Part shown: positions 49,893-58,545 of the stretch, piece by piece
Numbering within the stretch: position 1 is the first letter of the stretch
Layout: every line of letters starts with the position of its first letter
Virus record (IMG/VR): IMGVR_UViG_3300046616_000314
Span: 62,001-126,000 of that record
DNA from: a virus
DNA: 64,000 nt
Direction: 5' to 3' (one strand)
Notes under the pieces: model-generated
Told to the model about the DNA's origin: nothing
The model's database searches: none
What the model saw: only the letters and a program-made list of their open reading frames with translations
Program-made: the position numbers and the translations under genes

Positions 49893-50425
49893 TCGATTCC
49901 CCGAAGATCGCGAAATTCAATTAGTTTTTCGCCCAGGATCAATCGGGCGATCACCACGTCATCTTCGGTCTTCAACAGACTGATGTTGTCACGGGTGAAA
50001 ATGTTTTCGATCTTTGCCAGCTTAGAGCGGACGGTGATCGGATGGCGAATCAGAAAATGAAATTCTCTCCAATCCTTTCGAGAACGGGTCAGAGACCGAA
50101 ACGTGGAGACCGAACTGTGTCCAGATTTGGTGGCGAGATATTCGATTATCGGTCCCGTGCCAGGAGTATCATTATCCGAAACGTGGTGCCGGATCATAAT
50201 CCCAGGATGGATGGCGGCATTTGTGACCTGAATAGCCGCATCAAACTGTCGAGACTCACACCAATTGGCGACAGTGCCATCAAGTGACACCATTCGCCAA
50301 TTGTACGGTGCGGCTCTGGTAGTGTCTTTGTAGACCCATCCAACGACGGCGTAGCCCTCACACGTGGTCCAATTATGGACTTCATATTTCTTGGGGTTGG
50401 ACCCTTTGACGGGAACAATCATCAT
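49889..50425 (-). CDS. Protein with extended, diverged tail
   Basis: 178 residues from ATG 50425 (TAATG). Near the end LLKTEDDVVIARLILGEKLI then FRDLRGIE, similar in layout to the extended tail subtype of the upstream gene (KDDDDALMMIKLKCGDVG ... IDLRPMYS). Confidence 0.78.
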   Translation of the reverse strand: MMIVPVKGSNPKKYEVHNWTTCEGYAVVGWVYKDTTRAAPYNWRMVSLDGTVANWCESRQFDAAIQVTNAAIHPGIMIRHHVSDNDTPGTGPIIEYLATKSGHSSVSTFRSLTRSRKDWREFHFLIRHPITVRSKLAKIENIFTRDNISLLKTEDDVVIARLILGEKLIEFRDLRGIE

Positions 50426-50787
50426 TAGGAATACATCGGACGCAGATCGATGATGCGCCGAATGCCGACATCGCCGCACTTCAGCTTGATCATCATCAGA
50501 GCATCATCATCGTCCTTGACGAACGTGAAGTTGCTGAACGAGATAGTGTTTTCGACCTTCTCGACCTTCTTCTTGGTGCCGTTCTTACGTTGTACCATAT
50601 AGGCGTAATCCTTGAAGTCGTTGGGACGCATTTCAAAGAACTGCGCGAAAGCGATGCCGCAGTAATCATCAATCGCGTCCAGGGAATCCAAGATATGTTG
50701 GACAGGATCGAAATATCCATTGATCACGTCCAGGCGACGTTGCGTTTCATCGAGCGGAATATTCAAGATGATTTTGATATACGACAT
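50425..50787 (-). CDS. FKLK-tail family protein, extended subtype
   Basis: 120 residues from ATG 50787 (ATG 50793 in frame). Tail KDDDDALMMIKLKCGDVGIR then a short strand. First gene after the promoter at 50817. Confidence 0.8.
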   Translation of the reverse strand: MSYIKIILNIPLDETQRRLDVINGYFDPVQHILDSLDAIDDYCGIAFAQFFEMRPNDFKDYAYMVQRKNGTKKKVEKVENTISFSNFTFVKDDDDALMMIKLKCGDVGIRRIIDLRPMYS

Positions 50788-50792
50788 GAACA

Positions 50793-50816
50793 ACCCTATG
50801 CATTAATCGATAGGGT
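50793..50816 (-). promoter_or_regulatory. Inverted repeat, possible operator
   Basis: 7-bp arms ACCCTAT (50793-50799) and ATAGGGT (50810-50816), 10-nt spacer, lying between the -10 box and ATG 50787, across the expected transcription start. Suits a repressor site or 5' hairpin. Confidence 0.5.
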
Positions 50817-50844
50817 AATGTACCACGGTCTTAGGCGTTGTCAA
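50817..50844 (-). promoter_or_regulatory. Promoter of the operon starting at 50787
   Basis: TTGACA (50844-50839), 16 nt, TACATT (50822-50817), GG before the -10. The -35 overlaps the stop codon of the large upstream gene. Confidence 0.65.
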
Positions 50845-52529
50845 TAGTCCAAGAAATCATCAAGCGTCTTCGTATATACGGTTGGACCAAATGCACTAAC
50901 CTTGTCGAGTATTGGAACAAGACCCGCAAAGTCGGCTCTCTTATAATTGCCAGCTTCCAAGCATGATCTGATCAACAAATCAAATTTGTCTCTTGAGAAA
51001 CCTTGCTTAGCACCCTCAATAATCAATGCATAAAGGAATTGCAACGATCTATCGCCAAAGAATCGACGCGCATGACTATGTGCTTGTGACCAAAAGCCAA
51101 TTAACTCTTTGGGATCGGTACAAGCCGTCATGACGGTAGATTGGTGATTATATAGCAGATACTTGAAATATTCGGGATTTTCGCGCACATACTTCACAGG
51201 ATCGATTGTTCTATTCCACCAAATACTTAACAGGTGTGCTCGTTGACCGGGCTCAAGGAAATCGGCAGCCAATATCTTAGCCATCAATTCTTGAGTCATA
51301 TGGAAATCTCGTTTACCGAGTTGGTACACGGTGTCATCGGCATTGTCCTTCAACTGTTGAAGATATTCTTCATCAGTGAACGGAATCAAATTGTACGGAT
51401 AAGCCCAGGCGAAATATTTTTCCTTGATTTCGTCCTGAATAGATACGGGAAGAATACCCCAACCGAGTGTTGTAAAAATGCTCACGTGAGAGCCTTCTAG
51501 AACATCGCGGACCAACTTAAGTTCTTCTGGTGTAAATTTACCGCCTTGTTGATATCGCTTGGTAAGAAATTTCTTTAGGGCAAGCGGATTGTCAATATAC
51601 ATATCAACAGGTGTCGGAGTACGATCAACAAGGCGCCGATTACGGATGACATCTACCTCGCGCAAGCCTTTCTTAGAGAAAAACAGTGCTTGAACAGGTT
51701 CATTGGTGTGGATGATACCTTCACCCTCGACATCAACGCAACCATCGTAGCCTAACTGCATGAACAGTTTCGACCAACGAGTTGTCAGCTTGATACCATA
51801 TTCGCGGCGTTGAGCACGAATCGCATCAACAACATTTTCTTTACCGAAACTCAGCAATTCTTTCCAGATCGGTGAGTCCATTGTAGTTTTGTGGACCGCG
51901 TTGTAAGTTGCAATTTTATCGTCAAGGTCTTCTAGACTCTTGACTTGATTGAAATTCAACGGATACCAATATTTGTTAACATACATTTGAATTGGCGTAG
52001 CGTGTGCCATTTGAAAATCATCCGTGTCACTTGCTAGTTCACGTGTGATATTCCAAATCATACCACCAGCCGATTTATTAGTCGCTGAATTTTTCGCTTT
52101 TTCTACGATATGCTTGAATCGAAATTCATAATTTTCATTCTTGACGATAATATCGTGTAGCTTACGAACGTCTTCGTCCATTTGTCTCTCTGTATAAAGA
52201 GAGAAATCAATCATGTTCCCGGTTGCCTGAACAACGTACATATAGGCACGATCTTTGGCGAACGGAACATTGCCTTGTGCCATAAGAACGTAATCAACGG
52301 GATAGACATAGATACCCAGAGGCGTACCGTAGCTATAAGTCGGATTGATACCGATCTTTGTGCCTTTTGTATGGGGAGATTTGTTTCTCACCATCCCTTG
52401 ATCCATGCTGTCAACGAACGAGACAAACATAGTCGGATCATTCGCATATTGCTTCAGTTCTTCAAGGCTATCGATTTTTTTGTTGATATGGGCGTTACGA
52501 CGCTTTTCAAACAATTCAAAAGCGCGCAT
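50841..52529 (-). CDS. Large late paralogue with ART-like signature (1 of 4)
   Basis: 562 residues starting MRAFELFEKRRN. Conserved blocks shared with genes at 52529, 54429 and 59918: FVSF, KIGINPTYSYGTPLGIYVYP (58-77), Y-x-Y-V-x-x-x-G-N-x-x-D, TRWSKLF-x-x-LGYDG, and GIIHTNEPVQALFFSKKG around residues 268-285. The H/Y - G-I-Y - E order resembles ADP-ribosyltransferase folds, with the NEP Glu as candidate catalytic residue (inference). The C-terminal half (about 300-562) is a helical repeat-like region that differs among paralogues. Start overlaps the upstream paralogue's stop (TAATG). Likely packaged effector. Confidence 0.8.
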   Translation of the reverse strand: MRAFELFEKRRNAHINKKIDSLEELKQYANDPTMFVSFVDSMDQGMVRNKSPHTKGTKIGINPTYSYGTPLGIYVYPVDYVLMAQGNVPFAKDRAYMYVVQATGNMIDFSLYTERQMDEDVRKLHDIIVKNENYEFRFKHIVEKAKNSATNKSAGGMIWNITRELASDTDDFQMAHATPIQMYVNKYWYPLNFNQVKSLEDLDDKIATYNAVHKTTMDSPIWKELLSFGKENVVDAIRAQRREYGIKLTTRWSKLFMQLGYDGCVDVEGEGIIHTNEPVQALFFSKKGLREVDVIRNRRLVDRTPTPVDMYIDNPLALKKFLTKRYQQGGKFTPEELKLVRDVLEGSHVSIFTTLGWGILPVSIQDEIKEKYFAWAYPYNLIPFTDEEYLQQLKDNADDTVYQLGKRDFHMTQELMAKILAADFLEPGQRAHLLSIWWNRTIDPVKYVRENPEYFKYLLYNHQSTVMTACTDPKELIGFWSQAHSHARRFFGDRSLQFLYALIIEGAKQGFSRDKFDLLIRSCLEAGNYKRADFAGLVPILDKVSAFGPTVYTKTLDDFLDY

Positions 52530-54418
52530 TAGAATACTCCCTCATCATCGTCGGCTTCAGCCCGATCAGTTTCAAACTTGAGCATTTCCATCACGTTGTT
52601 GAGACCAAGCTTTTCAGCACGATCATAGACGGTTGCCCAATACTTGTTCAGACCTTCCATGCGGTCGGACTGACGAATTTCAGGATGAGTGCGAGCCATT
52701 TCTTCATTGATCAAATGAATCAAGTTTGAAATCTGACCCTGTTGGCAATCATTTGCGTATAACAACAGAGAACCCATCCAAGCGGGAGTACGATCAGCCA
52801 AGCTAACAATGTCGTATACATTGCGTTTGACGAATTGGTAATACTTCATGAAGTCTTGAGGCGTGCGGCGTTGACGCAGGAATGCCATAAGAATCGGTTG
52901 GCTAATCTTATAAATGTTGCCATTGAACAGCCCCGGTTTGCTTCCAATGAAATCAAAGATCATCTTCTGGTGATTGACGATGCCCTGATTGACAATCCCG
53001 GCGATAAGATCAGCCGAGGCGCGGGCATCGTTCACGACTGCCTCAAAGACATGCGGGCGACGTAGAATAGCTCTATAAAAACCCTTGGCGTGTCCACTGA
53101 AGTAATGTGGATCGAAGTTTTGCTGATAGTTCAAAACCTGATTGACCATTTGTTTATCTGTGAAGTCAATCGCATCCAACGGGAAACCAATTCGTTCCCA
53201 GTGTTCGCGAACATAGGACTTCACTTCAGCAGGGAACATCGGATAGATGTCGGCAAATACTTCATTGTCATGATTATAGCCGATGACTTCGGTCATCATC
53301 TTGATTTCGTCGGGAGTATACTCGCCCTTGTGCTTATGAATCCATGCCTTGAACAGCTTAGGCTTTTCAATGAAAATCGTAGTCTGACCTTTTGGCTTCT
53401 CGTGCTGGACGTTGTTGAGGACTTCCAATTCTTGGATACCAGCCTTGGAGAAGAACACGGCTTGAGTGGGTTCATTCTCGTGAATAATTCCCTTACCTTG
53501 TAGGTCAGATGCTCCCGAATAGCCAAGGTCACGGAATAGTTTAGACCAATTGGCGATGCCCTTGGTGGATTGGATGCGCCGGAATTCTTCGACCGCAGCC
53601 AATACTTGTTCCGGTGTAGCCTTATTCAGAGCGTCTACAGCACCTTTGAAGTTTACTTCAAGCAACTCACGAATGGTCATCGGCGTTTTTTCAGTCGCCA
53701 CGGATGATTGTCGGTTGAATGCTGCTTTATATTTTTCAACGTCTTCGGCTGTCTTGAGCGTAGAAGAATGAGGAATTAGCTTACGATCATTCGGCGGAAT
53801 ACCGGTTTCAAAATCAGCACTCTTCCATGTCGCCGAAATCAGCATATTCATAGGCGAACGCTGATTGTACATGCCATGGCGCCGCCCTGACAACAGGCGA
53901 GTCAAATTCCAAATCTTCCCACCAGGGGTTCTAGATGTTGAAGTAGAATCAGCAAGTAATTGCATTTCTTGAAATTGCGTATCGCTCATGAGGTTCATGG
54001 CTCGCAACTTTGCGGCATCCTTGTCGTAGTCTTCTTGCGAATACGTGTGTAAGTCCAACACATTACCGCGCGCCTTGACGACATACAGGTATGGGCGTTT
54101 CGCAGCGAAAGGAACGTCGTTGACAAATTTCTTCAAAACGTAATCGACCGGATAGCAGTAGATACCCACCGGGGTATTGTAATTGGTCTTCGGGTTGATG
54201 CCGATCTTAGAGCCGCGTTGGTTCGCCAGTGTTCCCTTGGAACGAATACCGCCAAACGTTTCGTCACCGATGCTGCGAAGAGAGTGCGCGCCGACATCAT
54301 GCGTGAACGAAACGTACACGTCGGGATGACCTTCATATTTTCGCAAGGCATCGATAGCGGAAACCTTGGGATTCAGGTCTGGATTTCGACGTTTCTCGAA
54401 TAGTTCAAATGCGCGCAT
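52529..54418 (-). CDS. Large late paralogue with ART-like signature (2 of 4)
   Basis: 629 residues, the longest of the set; starts MRAFELFEKRRNPDLNPK. Carries KIGINPKTNYNTPVGIYCYP, YVVKARGNVLDL, NWSKLFRDLGYSG and GIIHENEPTQAVFFSKAG. Nearest relative is the downstream gene (identical first 12 residues), so the two are a tandem duplication. A late element lies 4 nt before ATG. C-terminal region helical, unassigned. Confidence 0.82.
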   Translation of the reverse strand: MRAFELFEKRRNPDLNPKVSAIDALRKYEGHPDVYVSFTHDVGAHSLRSIGDETFGGIRSKGTLANQRGSKIGINPKTNYNTPVGIYCYPVDYVLKKFVNDVPFAAKRPYLYVVKARGNVLDLHTYSQEDYDKDAAKLRAMNLMSDTQFQEMQLLADSTSTSRTPGGKIWNLTRLLSGRRHGMYNQRSPMNMLISATWKSADFETGIPPNDRKLIPHSSTLKTAEDVEKYKAAFNRQSSVATEKTPMTIRELLEVNFKGAVDALNKATPEQVLAAVEEFRRIQSTKGIANWSKLFRDLGYSGASDLQGKGIIHENEPTQAVFFSKAGIQELEVLNNVQHEKPKGQTTIFIEKPKLFKAWIHKHKGEYTPDEIKMMTEVIGYNHDNEVFADIYPMFPAEVKSYVREHWERIGFPLDAIDFTDKQMVNQVLNYQQNFDPHYFSGHAKGFYRAILRRPHVFEAVVNDARASADLIAGIVNQGIVNHQKMIFDFIGSKPGLFNGNIYKISQPILMAFLRQRRTPQDFMKYYQFVKRNVYDIVSLADRTPAWMGSLLLYANDCQQGQISNLIHLINEEMARTHPEIRQSDRMEGLNKYWATVYDRAEKLGLNNVMEMLKFETDRAEADDDEGVF

Positions 54419-54422
54419 GACT

Positions 54423-54430
54423 TATTTATT
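54423..54430 (-). promoter_or_regulatory. T4-late-type promoter element AATAAATA
   Basis: 7/8 match to TATAAATA, 4 nt before ATG 54418, overlapping the stop codon of the upstream paralogue. Confidence 0.65.
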
Positions 54431-56219
54431 AGTCCATTTTATGCGCGTCACCGTAAACTTGCGTCACCGGATTTGCTTGATGAATTGCTCGCTTGATCTC
54501 ATCTACATACTTGGGAGCATGAGCCGTAGTCCATGCAAGCAAATTGTTCCACCATGCGCCTTCGTCAGTCGGATGATATGAGAATGCGGGTTCCGAACTG
54601 CGAAGCATATTGGTAACGAGTTGGTCATAGCCTTTGCTCATAGCATATTGAAGACAGCCCATAAGGAAAGTTGGTCCCTTGGCAGATATACCGCTGGAAA
54701 CTAGGGCTCGTTCGACCATTTTACCGATTTCGACAAAGGTTTCCGGGTCTTCAATTCGGCGCATTCCCACTGTTTGAGCAAATGGTGACATTTTGGAGAA
54801 TTCTTCTTTATTATTCTTTATGAACTGATTGACGGCTTCGGTATTTTTAACAATTGACGCCAGTTCGTAGAATACTAAGCTCTTATTACCAGCCGACATA
54901 TAATTTTTGTTCTTTGATTGCATCAAATACAAGAACGTTTCAGGCGTAATGACAAACTTGTCAATTTTGTTGAGAAGGCTTGGGTTACGCATGACCTGAT
55001 AAGCAATCTCGTGTTGCGTCAAGCCAGGAACACATTTGGGATCGAACACACCCTCATACCAGCGAACACGAATATCCTTGCGAATTGATTCGGGAAGCAG
55101 GTTCCAATTGATTACGCGAATAGCTTCTGGGTTCTCCCAAATGAAACTATTAATCAGGTTAACTTCTTCTTCGTTGAATGGCTTGCGGCTATGCTTCTCT
55201 AGATATTTGGCGAACTTCAAATAATCGTAGTACCATTCGGTATCAACGCGATACGGCTTGTGCGAATAGGTGATGTTGTGGATAGTCTCGACTTCACTGA
55301 AGCTTTTCTTATTGAAGAACAACGCTTGTGTGGGTTCGTTCTGGTGAATGATACCATCACCATTATCGATCAGACCATCATAGCCTAGACCTTGGAAAAC
55401 TTTGGACCATCGGGTTGTTGGTTTAGAACCCGAAATGGCACGGAACTTATTCGCGATCTCCGCAAACTCTTCTGGTGACGTGTTTTCGAATTGATCGTAC
55501 ATGCCATTTTGACGAAGGCTGTCACGGAAATTTGTGAGCAACGCTTTCTTCAACGCAACGCCAGTACGATCAGCGATTACTTCCTTATAAGACCACGGTG
55601 AATTCAAATAAATCTTGGCGATGAATTCGTGTAGGCCATCGGTGTATCGCAAATGTTGTGCTTCGAAGGTAGGAAACTCGCGGCAGATGTTGAAGAAATA
55701 TCCGCCAGGAGATTGCACTTTGGCTTCGTAACTGGCTCGATTTACAAACTCTTTCCAGTCATCGTCATCAACGTCTGGAACGTCGGCTTGCAATGCGGCG
55801 CAATCGTTCTCTAAATCATCTTGAGAATACTTTTGTAGATCAAGCATGTTGCCCGTAGAGCGAATGACCTGAATGTATGGACGGTCGGCAGCATAGGGAA
55901 CATCCGGTTCACCGCTGCTTCGATCAAGTACGTAAGAAATTGGGTAGGCGTAGATACCTAGAGGCGTGCCGTGGTCATATTTCGGATTGATGCCGATCTT
56001 GGAGCCGCGCGAGTTATGGCTTTTGCCTTTGGCGTTGATGCCCGTTCCGGTGTTGTACGGTTCAGCGGCAACGTCAGGATTGGATTTCGTACCAACATCA
56101 TCGGTGAAACTGACGTAAACGTCATCGCGACCCTTGTACTTCTTTAAGGAGTCCAGGGCAGAAACCTTGGGGTTCTGTTCGGGATTACGTCGGGCTTCAA
56201 GGATTTCGTATGCGCGCAT
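54429..56219 (-). CDS. Large late paralogue with ART-like signature (3 of 4)
   Basis: 596 residues starting MRAYEILEARRNPEQNPK. Blocks: VYVSFTDDVG, KIGINPKYDHGTPLGIYAYP, VIRSTGNMLDL, TRWSKVFQGLGYDG, GIIHQNEPTQALFFNKKS. C-terminal half is helical with several Leu/Ile-rich repeats, unassigned. Own late element at 56224. Confidence 0.82.
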   Translation of the reverse strand: MRAYEILEARRNPEQNPKVSALDSLKKYKGRDDVYVSFTDDVGTKSNPDVAAEPYNTGTGINAKGKSHNSRGSKIGINPKYDHGTPLGIYAYPISYVLDRSSGEPDVPYAADRPYIQVIRSTGNMLDLQKYSQDDLENDCAALQADVPDVDDDDWKEFVNRASYEAKVQSPGGYFFNICREFPTFEAQHLRYTDGLHEFIAKIYLNSPWSYKEVIADRTGVALKKALLTNFRDSLRQNGMYDQFENTSPEEFAEIANKFRAISGSKPTTRWSKVFQGLGYDGLIDNGDGIIHQNEPTQALFFNKKSFSEVETIHNITYSHKPYRVDTEWYYDYLKFAKYLEKHSRKPFNEEEVNLINSFIWENPEAIRVINWNLLPESIRKDIRVRWYEGVFDPKCVPGLTQHEIAYQVMRNPSLLNKIDKFVITPETFLYLMQSKNKNYMSAGNKSLVFYELASIVKNTEAVNQFIKNNKEEFSKMSPFAQTVGMRRIEDPETFVEIGKMVERALVSSGISAKGPTFLMGCLQYAMSKGYDQLVTNMLRSSEPAFSYHPTDEGAWWNNLLAWTTAHAPKYVDEIKRAIHQANPVTQVYGDAHKMD

Positions 56220-56223
56220 CCTT

Positions 56224-56231
56224 TATTTATT
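56224..56231 (-). promoter_or_regulatory. T4-late-type promoter element AATAAATA
   Basis: 7/8 match to TATAAATA, 4 nt before ATG 56219; the four bases are AAGG, which could also serve as a minimal ribosome site. Confidence 0.65.
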
Positions 56232-56238
56232 TGAGGAT

Positions 56239-56451
56239 TTATCTGAACTTCAACTTGAATAGCAATGCATCTTCTTCTGTACGAAACCATATTGTTTTCC
56301 GTACACACTCGTCATCAATCAAGTCGGTTTGTTCCTTATATTCCATTGTGGGATTCTTCTTAAAATATGCGCGAAGTCTCTGGCGCAACACTACGGATGC
56401 AGCCAGCGAATAATCTACTTCAATGGTTACGGAATGTTGATAGTCCTTCAT
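56239..56451 (-). CDS. FKLK-tail family protein, minimal size
   Basis: 70 residues; tail FRTEEDALLFKLKFR, a near-consensus copy. ATGA-coupled upstream. Confidence 0.85.
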   Translation of the reverse strand: MKDYQHSVTIEVDYSLAASVVLRQRLRAYFKKNPTMEYKEQTDLIDDECVRKTIWFRTEEDALLFKLKFR

Positions 56452-56714
56452 CCGAACTTCAGCTTGAAAATCATGGCGATCTCTTCGTCATCGAAATAGA
56501 ACGCTTGGGTTCGAATTCCGGTTGTATACATATTATTGTCGCGATGGTCGTATTCCCACATAACGTCTTCGGACAACGCACGGAACCATTCGGTGATAGG
56601 GTCATAGTCGTCGGGGTGATTGAGCGTGACCACGACTTTGCAAAGCCATGGATCATTTTTCTGGATCGCACTGAAACTACGGTCGGCTACGCCGTCTATG
56701 ACCAATTCTTTCAT
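56448..56714 (-). CDS. FKLK-tail family protein
   Basis: 88 residues from ATG 56714 (ATGA). Tail FDDEEIAMIFKLKFG; helix PITEWFRALSEDV earlier. Confidence 0.85.
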   Translation of the reverse strand: MKELVIDGVADRSFSAIQKNDPWLCKVVVTLNHPDDYDPITEWFRALSEDVMWEYDHRDNNMYTTGIRTQAFYFDDEEIAMIFKLKFG

Positions 56715-57055
56715 TGGAATTTCAACTTGAACATCAGAAAGTCGTCTTCGCTTTCGAACACGAATTTCTTTTTGCAGCATTTTTCCAGTTTGCGGAGTGC
56801 GTAACCAACAGTTGTCGGCATAGCAGACCAATTGCCTACCGTTCCTGCCAGATGGTCGGTGAGACGCTGATAGAAGGCGCGGGTTTCCTCATCACATTGC
56901 GAATAGTTGTCGCTATGGTTGTTGAGTCCGAGTTTGTGGAACGGAAGATCGATTTCGATGATGTTGGGGTTTCCGCGCATACGAAGATGCAATCCGTTCA
57001 CCTTGCCACAGGCAACGGGATAGACCACACCAGCAGTACGCGGAACAAATGTCAT
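56711..57055 (-). CDS. FKLK-tail family protein
   Basis: 114 residues; tail FESEDDFLMFKLKFQ. ATGA-coupled both sides. Confidence 0.85.
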   Translation of the reverse strand: MTFVPRTAGVVYPVACGKVNGLHLRMRGNPNIIEIDLPFHKLGLNNHSDNYSQCDEETRAFYQRLTDHLAGTVGNWSAMPTTVGYALRKLEKCCKKKFVFESEDDFLMFKLKFQ

Positions 57056-57357
57056 TTGCGATACTCGAATTTAATTTTGAACAACGCGCATTCATCAACA
57101 TTCTCAAACGCAAACGTCTTGAGAATGATATCATTTCGCCCCGGTCCCCGTCGTGCGCGTAGAGCCGAAACTTCTGTGCCATGATTGCGATAGGCGATCC
57201 AGGCGCCCTTCACGTGCTCCATATGAGCGGACAGCTTGCCGTAAATCTCTTCATCGGGTACGCCCCACGGAATCAAGACATCGACGGTGAGCGCATTCAC
57301 AAAGACGTACTCAGCCGCACGCTCGCATGACATGATCCAGCCACCGTGGATCAGCAT
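57052..57357 (-). CDS. FKLK-tail family protein
   Basis: 101 residues from ATG 57357, overlapping the upstream stop by 7 nt (ATG 57369 is in frame). Tail FENVDECALFKIKFEYRK. Confidence 0.82.
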   Translation of the reverse strand: MLIHGGWIMSCERAAEYVFVNALTVDVLIPWGVPDEEIYGKLSAHMEHVKGAWIAYRNHGTEVSALRARRGPGRNDIILKTFAFENVDECALFKIKFEYRK

Positions 57358-57758
57358 GGGGCAGACCATTTCATACGGAAAAGCATACGATCCTCTTCGC
57401 TGAAGAAAATCAGACTATACACGGAATAGCGATTAAAACGCTCGCAAAGTTCTCTTCCATCCCGAAAATGGTCAAGATAAGTTTCGCTGAAGACCGGAGT
57501 ATAGCCAAGGGTTGTTTCACACCATTCCCTGATGTTGTCGTGCAGATTCGTGCGCTGTTCACCCGTTGGTTTGCCATCGGCGGCGAGCACGACCTTGGGA
57601 CCGAACATCGAGCGATTCACCGCATGATCGCGATTATGGTATTCCCAACGAATCAAGTACAATTGAGCTTGGAAGTGGGCTGTCCAGCCTGAACGAATGG
57701 AGCCTGTCTGCACGTTTCCCGTGCGTCCATCGACAAAATGTAAAGGCAGCATGGACAT
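57351..57758 (-). CDS. FKLK-tail family protein, first gene after the long leader
   Basis: 135 residues, tail FSEEDRMLFRMKWSAPC. TGGAGA lies upstream of ATG 57758. Preceded by about 240 nt without a gene that hold a promoter, a direct repeat and a strong hairpin. Unknown function. Confidence 0.83.
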   Translation of the reverse strand: MSMLPLHFVDGRTGNVQTGSIRSGWTAHFQAQLYLIRWEYHNRDHAVNRSMFGPKVVLAADGKPTGEQRTNLHDNIREWCETTLGYTPVFSETYLDHFRDGRELCERFNRYSVYSLIFFSEEDRMLFRMKWSAPC

Positions 57759-57781
57759 AAAAATTTGGTCTCCAAATATAA

Positions 57782-57811
57782 ATTATGGGGATGGTCGCCC
57801 ACCCCCATAAT
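57782..57811 (-). terminator. Strong hairpin with GCGA tetraloop
   Basis: On the minus strand a 13-bp stem (57811-57799 with 57794-57782; one G-U pair) closed by GCGA, a stable GNRA-type loop, followed by TTATATTT. The G-U pair only works as RNA on this strand. It may end a short transcript or be a leader structure before the gene at 57758. Confidence 0.65.
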
Positions 57812-57995
57812 CTCCTGTCGTAGTCCGCACTTTACTTCAAGACACTTCTATATGTCGCAGCGTACCGCAACATCAACCAACACTTCTATATGCCAGTCTA
57901 TCATAGCTTCTTAGCTTGCGCTCCACTAAGACCACCCCACGGGCTTCAATTACATCGGGATCGGGGCGTCGGGTCTGTTCCCCACCGAGAATTAC
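57812..57995 (-). ncRNA. Candidate non-coding RNA or structured 5' leader
   Basis: About 185 nt between the promoter at 57996-58023 and the hairpin at 57782-57811 with no plausible coding frame. Contains a 13-nt direct repeat (ACACTTCTATATG on the plus strand at 57842 and 57880, 38 nt apart) and several GC-rich self-complementary stretches. No match by eye to tRNA, tmRNA or group I intron cores. Confidence 0.45.
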
Positions 57996-58023
57996 ACTCT
58001 ACTATACTCTAAAATTCTGTCAA
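57996..58023 (-). promoter_or_regulatory. Promoter of the non-coding RNA/leader
   Basis: TTGACA (58023-58018), 16 nt, TAGAGT (58001-57996), just after the stop of the upstream gene. Confidence 0.6.
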
Positions 58024-58027
58024 GCAC

Positions 58028-58270
58028 TTATTTGTACCAACCTGATCGCACCGCGTTTTCGATACGAAAGGTTTCGAAATTCCGTATCATAACCAATCGG
58101 ATAGCAGCCATGTATGCCAGCCAATTCAAAACTGGGACAAGGGCGACTAAGATCATGACCACCATAAGCTCATCGTCATGGTATGCCTTGTGATTATCCA
58201 AAACATAGACTGTTGAGCACGCGGCGGCGCCTGTGATGTATATGACGAAGAATATAAGTGCGCTAATCAT
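58028..58270 (-). CDS. Small membrane protein, two helices
   Basis: 80 residues from ATG 58270 overlapping the upstream stop; hydrophobic segments about 2-20 and 35-58. Same layout as the upstream gene, perhaps a paralogue. Confidence 0.77.
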   Translation of the reverse strand: MISALIFFVIYITGAAACSTVYVLDNHKAYHDDELMVVMILVALVPVLNWLAYMAAIRLVMIRNFETFRIENAVRSGWYK

Positions 58271-58514
58271 AGGCGGCAACCGACTGCACACGACGGTCAG
58301 GGATCGACCGCCAGAACAGGTAAGCTTTGTACAATGACGCCACAGCCAGATTCACAAACGGAATGACGGACGCGATAAGAAGGACTACCCCAAACAGGGC
58401 AGAATCGCGGAAAGCCTCGCCTTCAACGTTATCATCTTCGATCCACAGGAACGCACACCACAGACCACCTATGGCATATTGCAAAATAAGGAAGCTTTGT
58501 ACGAACGAGGGCAT
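58263..58514 (-). CDS. Small membrane protein, two helices
   Basis: 83 residues; hydrophobic segments about 5-25 and 40-65 with an acidic loop between. Unknown function. Confidence 0.77.
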   Translation of the reverse strand: MPSFVQSFLILQYAIGGLWCAFLWIEDDNVEGEAFRDSALFGVVLLIASVIPFVNLAVASLYKAYLFWRSIPDRRVQSVAAYD

Positions 58515-58545
58515 CCCAAACGCATACTAAAATGCGCGGAAGGTG

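Noticed and set aside
57780-58000. tRNA, tmRNA or group I intron in the gene-free stretch
   Set aside because: No T-arm consensus, CCA-type acceptor pairing or intron core could be traced on either strand.
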